Source: CAVQGZ01 sp942491665
Lineage (GTDB): Bacteria > Actinomycetota > Actinomycetes > Jiangellales > Jiangellaceae
Length of the DNA: 64,000 nt
Direction of reading: 5' to 3'
Assembly: GCA_942491665.1 (NCBI GenBank)
Contig: CALOBR010000007.1
Span: forward strand, 124,001-188,000
How positions within the stretch are numbered: position 1 is the stretch's first letter; each line of letters begins with the position of its first letter. The position numbers and the translations under genes were made by a program. The notes under the pieces are model-generated. The model saw only the letters and a program-made list of their open reading frames with translations. It had not been told where the DNA came from and made no database searches. This document shows positions 62,673 to 64,000 of the stretch, one piece after another.

Positions 62673-63748
62673 AGCGTCGCCACCCGTCGACCGAGCAGGA
62701 CCCAGCCGATCGCGAAGGCGGCCACCGTCCATCCTGTGAGCAGGAGTAGGTCAGGTGCCACGTCTGCCCAGCCGGCCCCGATTGTCGTGACCTCGACGAC
62801 GGTCTGGACGAATCCGTACGTGGGTAGCACCTGCACCCATGCGTTGGCGGCGCCGGGGAACAGCGCCGAGAAGGCCGGGATCATCAGCGGGATCATGACC
62901 AGGATCGAGGTGAAGAGCACGCTCATGAAGTCGCGACCGAACGACCCGGCCACCATGCCGATGCCGGTCACCAGTGCCGCTCCGAGCAGCAGAGCCACGA
63001 GGAGGATCGGTGCCCCGGTAGCGAACCCGCCGATGAGCGCCATGATCAGGGTGGCCTCCGTGAACGCGACCCCGGTGCCGACGACCCCCTTCGCGGCCAA
63101 GAAGTCGGCTCGGGTCGCTGGCGTCACCAGGACCGCCGTCACCGTGCGCGTCTGGACCTCGGCTGCCACCAGAGTGGCGAGCGCGAAGGTCTCGGTCATC
63201 AGGACGAAGAACGCCAGCAGAGGACGCAGCTGCTCGCGTAGTGAGACCTGGTCTCCCACGCGGTCCGCACCGAGCACCACTGGCTCTGCCAGCAGGTCGG
63301 TCGGCGGCGCCTCACCCAACGCGAGCAGGGCCAGCTCGCTGCCCAGCGCCGAGAGGGCTGTCTGCACCTCGGGTGGCACGTCAGCCGTGACCAGGACCCT
63401 CACCTGGGTCGGCTCCCCGGATGCCGCCTCGGCGACGAAGTCGTCGGGGAAGACAAGCCCGGCGACGAGGTCTCCCTCCCCGGAGAGGAGGGCCTCCTCC
63501 AGTGACGCCTGGTCAGCCAGCTCGACGACGGCCAAGCCGTCGGAGCCTTCCGCGACGGCGGCGACGACGGGGTCGAGACCACGCTGCACGACCCCGACCC
63601 GCAGCGTCTCGTCCACCGTGCTGGGTAGCAGCCAGAAGACAAGCGGATAGAAGACGATGGAGAGTCCGGTGATCAGCAGGAAGAAGCGGTCGGCTCGAAA
63701 CTCCTTGAGATCTTTGCCGACGATCGTGGAGACGACGGCGGCATTCAT
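62669..63748 (-). CDS. ABC-2-type transporter permease (first)
   Basis: The 359-residue protein has the same plan as its downstream partner: a helix near residue 25 (FFLLITGLSIVFYPLVFWLL), a large extracytoplasmic domain (about 45-185), and the membrane core with LVAAEVQTRTVTAVLVTPAT, the coupling segment. Its start overlaps the ATPase stop and its stop overlaps the second permease, so all three are co-translated. The two permeases probably form a heterodimer. Confidence 0.9.
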   Translation of the reverse strand: MNAAVVSTIVGKDLKEFRADRFFLLITGLSIVFYPLVFWLLPSTVDETLRVGVVQRGLDPVVAAVAEGSDGLAVVELADQASLEEALLSGEGDLVAGLVFPDDFVAEAASGEPTQVRVLVTADVPPEVQTALSALGSELALLALGEAPPTDLLAEPVVLGADRVGDQVSLREQLRPLLAFFVLMTETFALATLVAAEVQTRTVTAVLVTPATRADFLAAKGVVGTGVAFTEATLIMALIGGFATGAPILLVALLLGAALVTGIGMVAGSFGRDFMSVLFTSILVMIPLMIPAFSALFPGAANAWVQVLPTYGFVQTVVEVTTIGAGWADVAPDLLLLTGWTVAAFAIGWVLLGRRVATL

Positions 63749-64000
63749 GCGTCCAGCCCGCGGCCCGCGAAGTGGACGAAGATGTCCTCGAGCGTCGCCT
63801 CCTCGCTGTGGACCGTCAGGACGTCACCCGTGCTGAGTGCCGCGCTCATCGCATCGACGACGTCGGGATCGTCGAGTGCCACGACCTTCTCGCCGACACC
63901 TCCGTTGGAGCCTCGGGTGCGCACGCGCAGCGACCGGCTGCCGTGGCTGAGTTTGAGCTGTTCGGGGGTGTCGAGCGCCAGGATCACGCCTTCGTTGATG
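63745..64000 (-). CDS. ABC transporter ATP-binding protein, C-terminal part (5' end outside window)
   Basis: About 84 residues enter from the right edge. INEGVILALDTPEQLKLSHG is the segment just after the H-loop of exporter ATPases, and the end VHSEEATLEDIFVHFAGRGL is typical of the DrrA/CcmA-type C-terminal domain. Walker motifs lie outside. It overlaps the first permease by four bases, completing the operon. Confidence 0.85.
   Translation of the reverse strand, partial: INEGVILALDTPEQLKLSHGSRSLRVRTRGSNGGVGEKVVALDDPDVVDAMSAALSTGDVLTVHSEEATLEDIFVHFAGRGLDA

Noticed and set aside
1..64000. CRISPR arrays, tRNA genes, prophage or integron sites
   Set aside because: No regularly spaced direct repeats, no cloverleaf-like sequences I could support, and no integrase or phage structural genes were seen.

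Overview
The window is high-GC DNA from an actinomycete. The evidence is the GTG/ATG starts with GGAGG-type ribosome sites, a mycothiol-dependent DinB-fold enzyme, an F420-type (Ddn-like) nitroreductase, a wax ester synthase/DGAT, a BTAD-type STAND regulator and a SigB/F/G-type sigma domain. No tRNA, rRNA, CRISPR array, plasmid or phage module was seen.

Layout. 0-5.5 kb: end of galK, galT, a membrane-protein gene split by an IS4-family element, and a PfkB sugar kinase. 5.5-9.5 kb: a PHP-type phosphatase and an MFS exporter among three decayed genes. 9.5-17 kb: SNF2 helicase, patatin, SDR, WS/DGAT acyltransferase, a lipoprotein hydrolase and a DUF1697 protein. 17-21 kb: a tightly overlapping operon of an M6-type metalloprotease with a Lys/Asp-rich tail, an ATP-grasp-like protein and an ATP-grasp ligase. 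21-26 kb: a glycosyltransferase-like/sigma-factor fusion, a small DUF6158-type protein, a CPA1 antiporter and a hemolysin III protein. 26-30 kb: agmatine deiminase divergent from a two-gene urease-like operon with no maturation genes. 30-35 kb: a STAND/WD40 regulator split by one base and a small secreted protein. 35-47 kb: RecQ, DEAD-box helicase, OsmC, hydroxy-acid oxidase, a monooxygenase/SDR/alcohol dehydrogenase operon and DUF2252. 47-61 kb: an accessory, decaying region with two ATC-hydrolase paralogues, an IS3-family insertion and several pseudogenes. 61.6-64 kb: an ABC-2 exporter operon running off the right edge.

The strongest candidates for undescribed biology are three. First, the protease / ATP-grasp-like / ATP-grasp operon, where the basic-acidic tail is a plausible substrate for the ligase. 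Second, the glycosyltransferase-like domain fused to a sigma factor. Third, the urease-like enzyme paired with agmatine deiminase, which may act on a carbamoylated polyamine rather than urea.

At least nine reading frames are broken by single-base shifts, nonsense changes, internal deletions or insertion sequences. Internal deletions in several of them argue for true decay. Isolated one-base lesions, such as the one in the STAND gene, could instead be sequence errors. Family assignments come from recognised motifs, not from searches.
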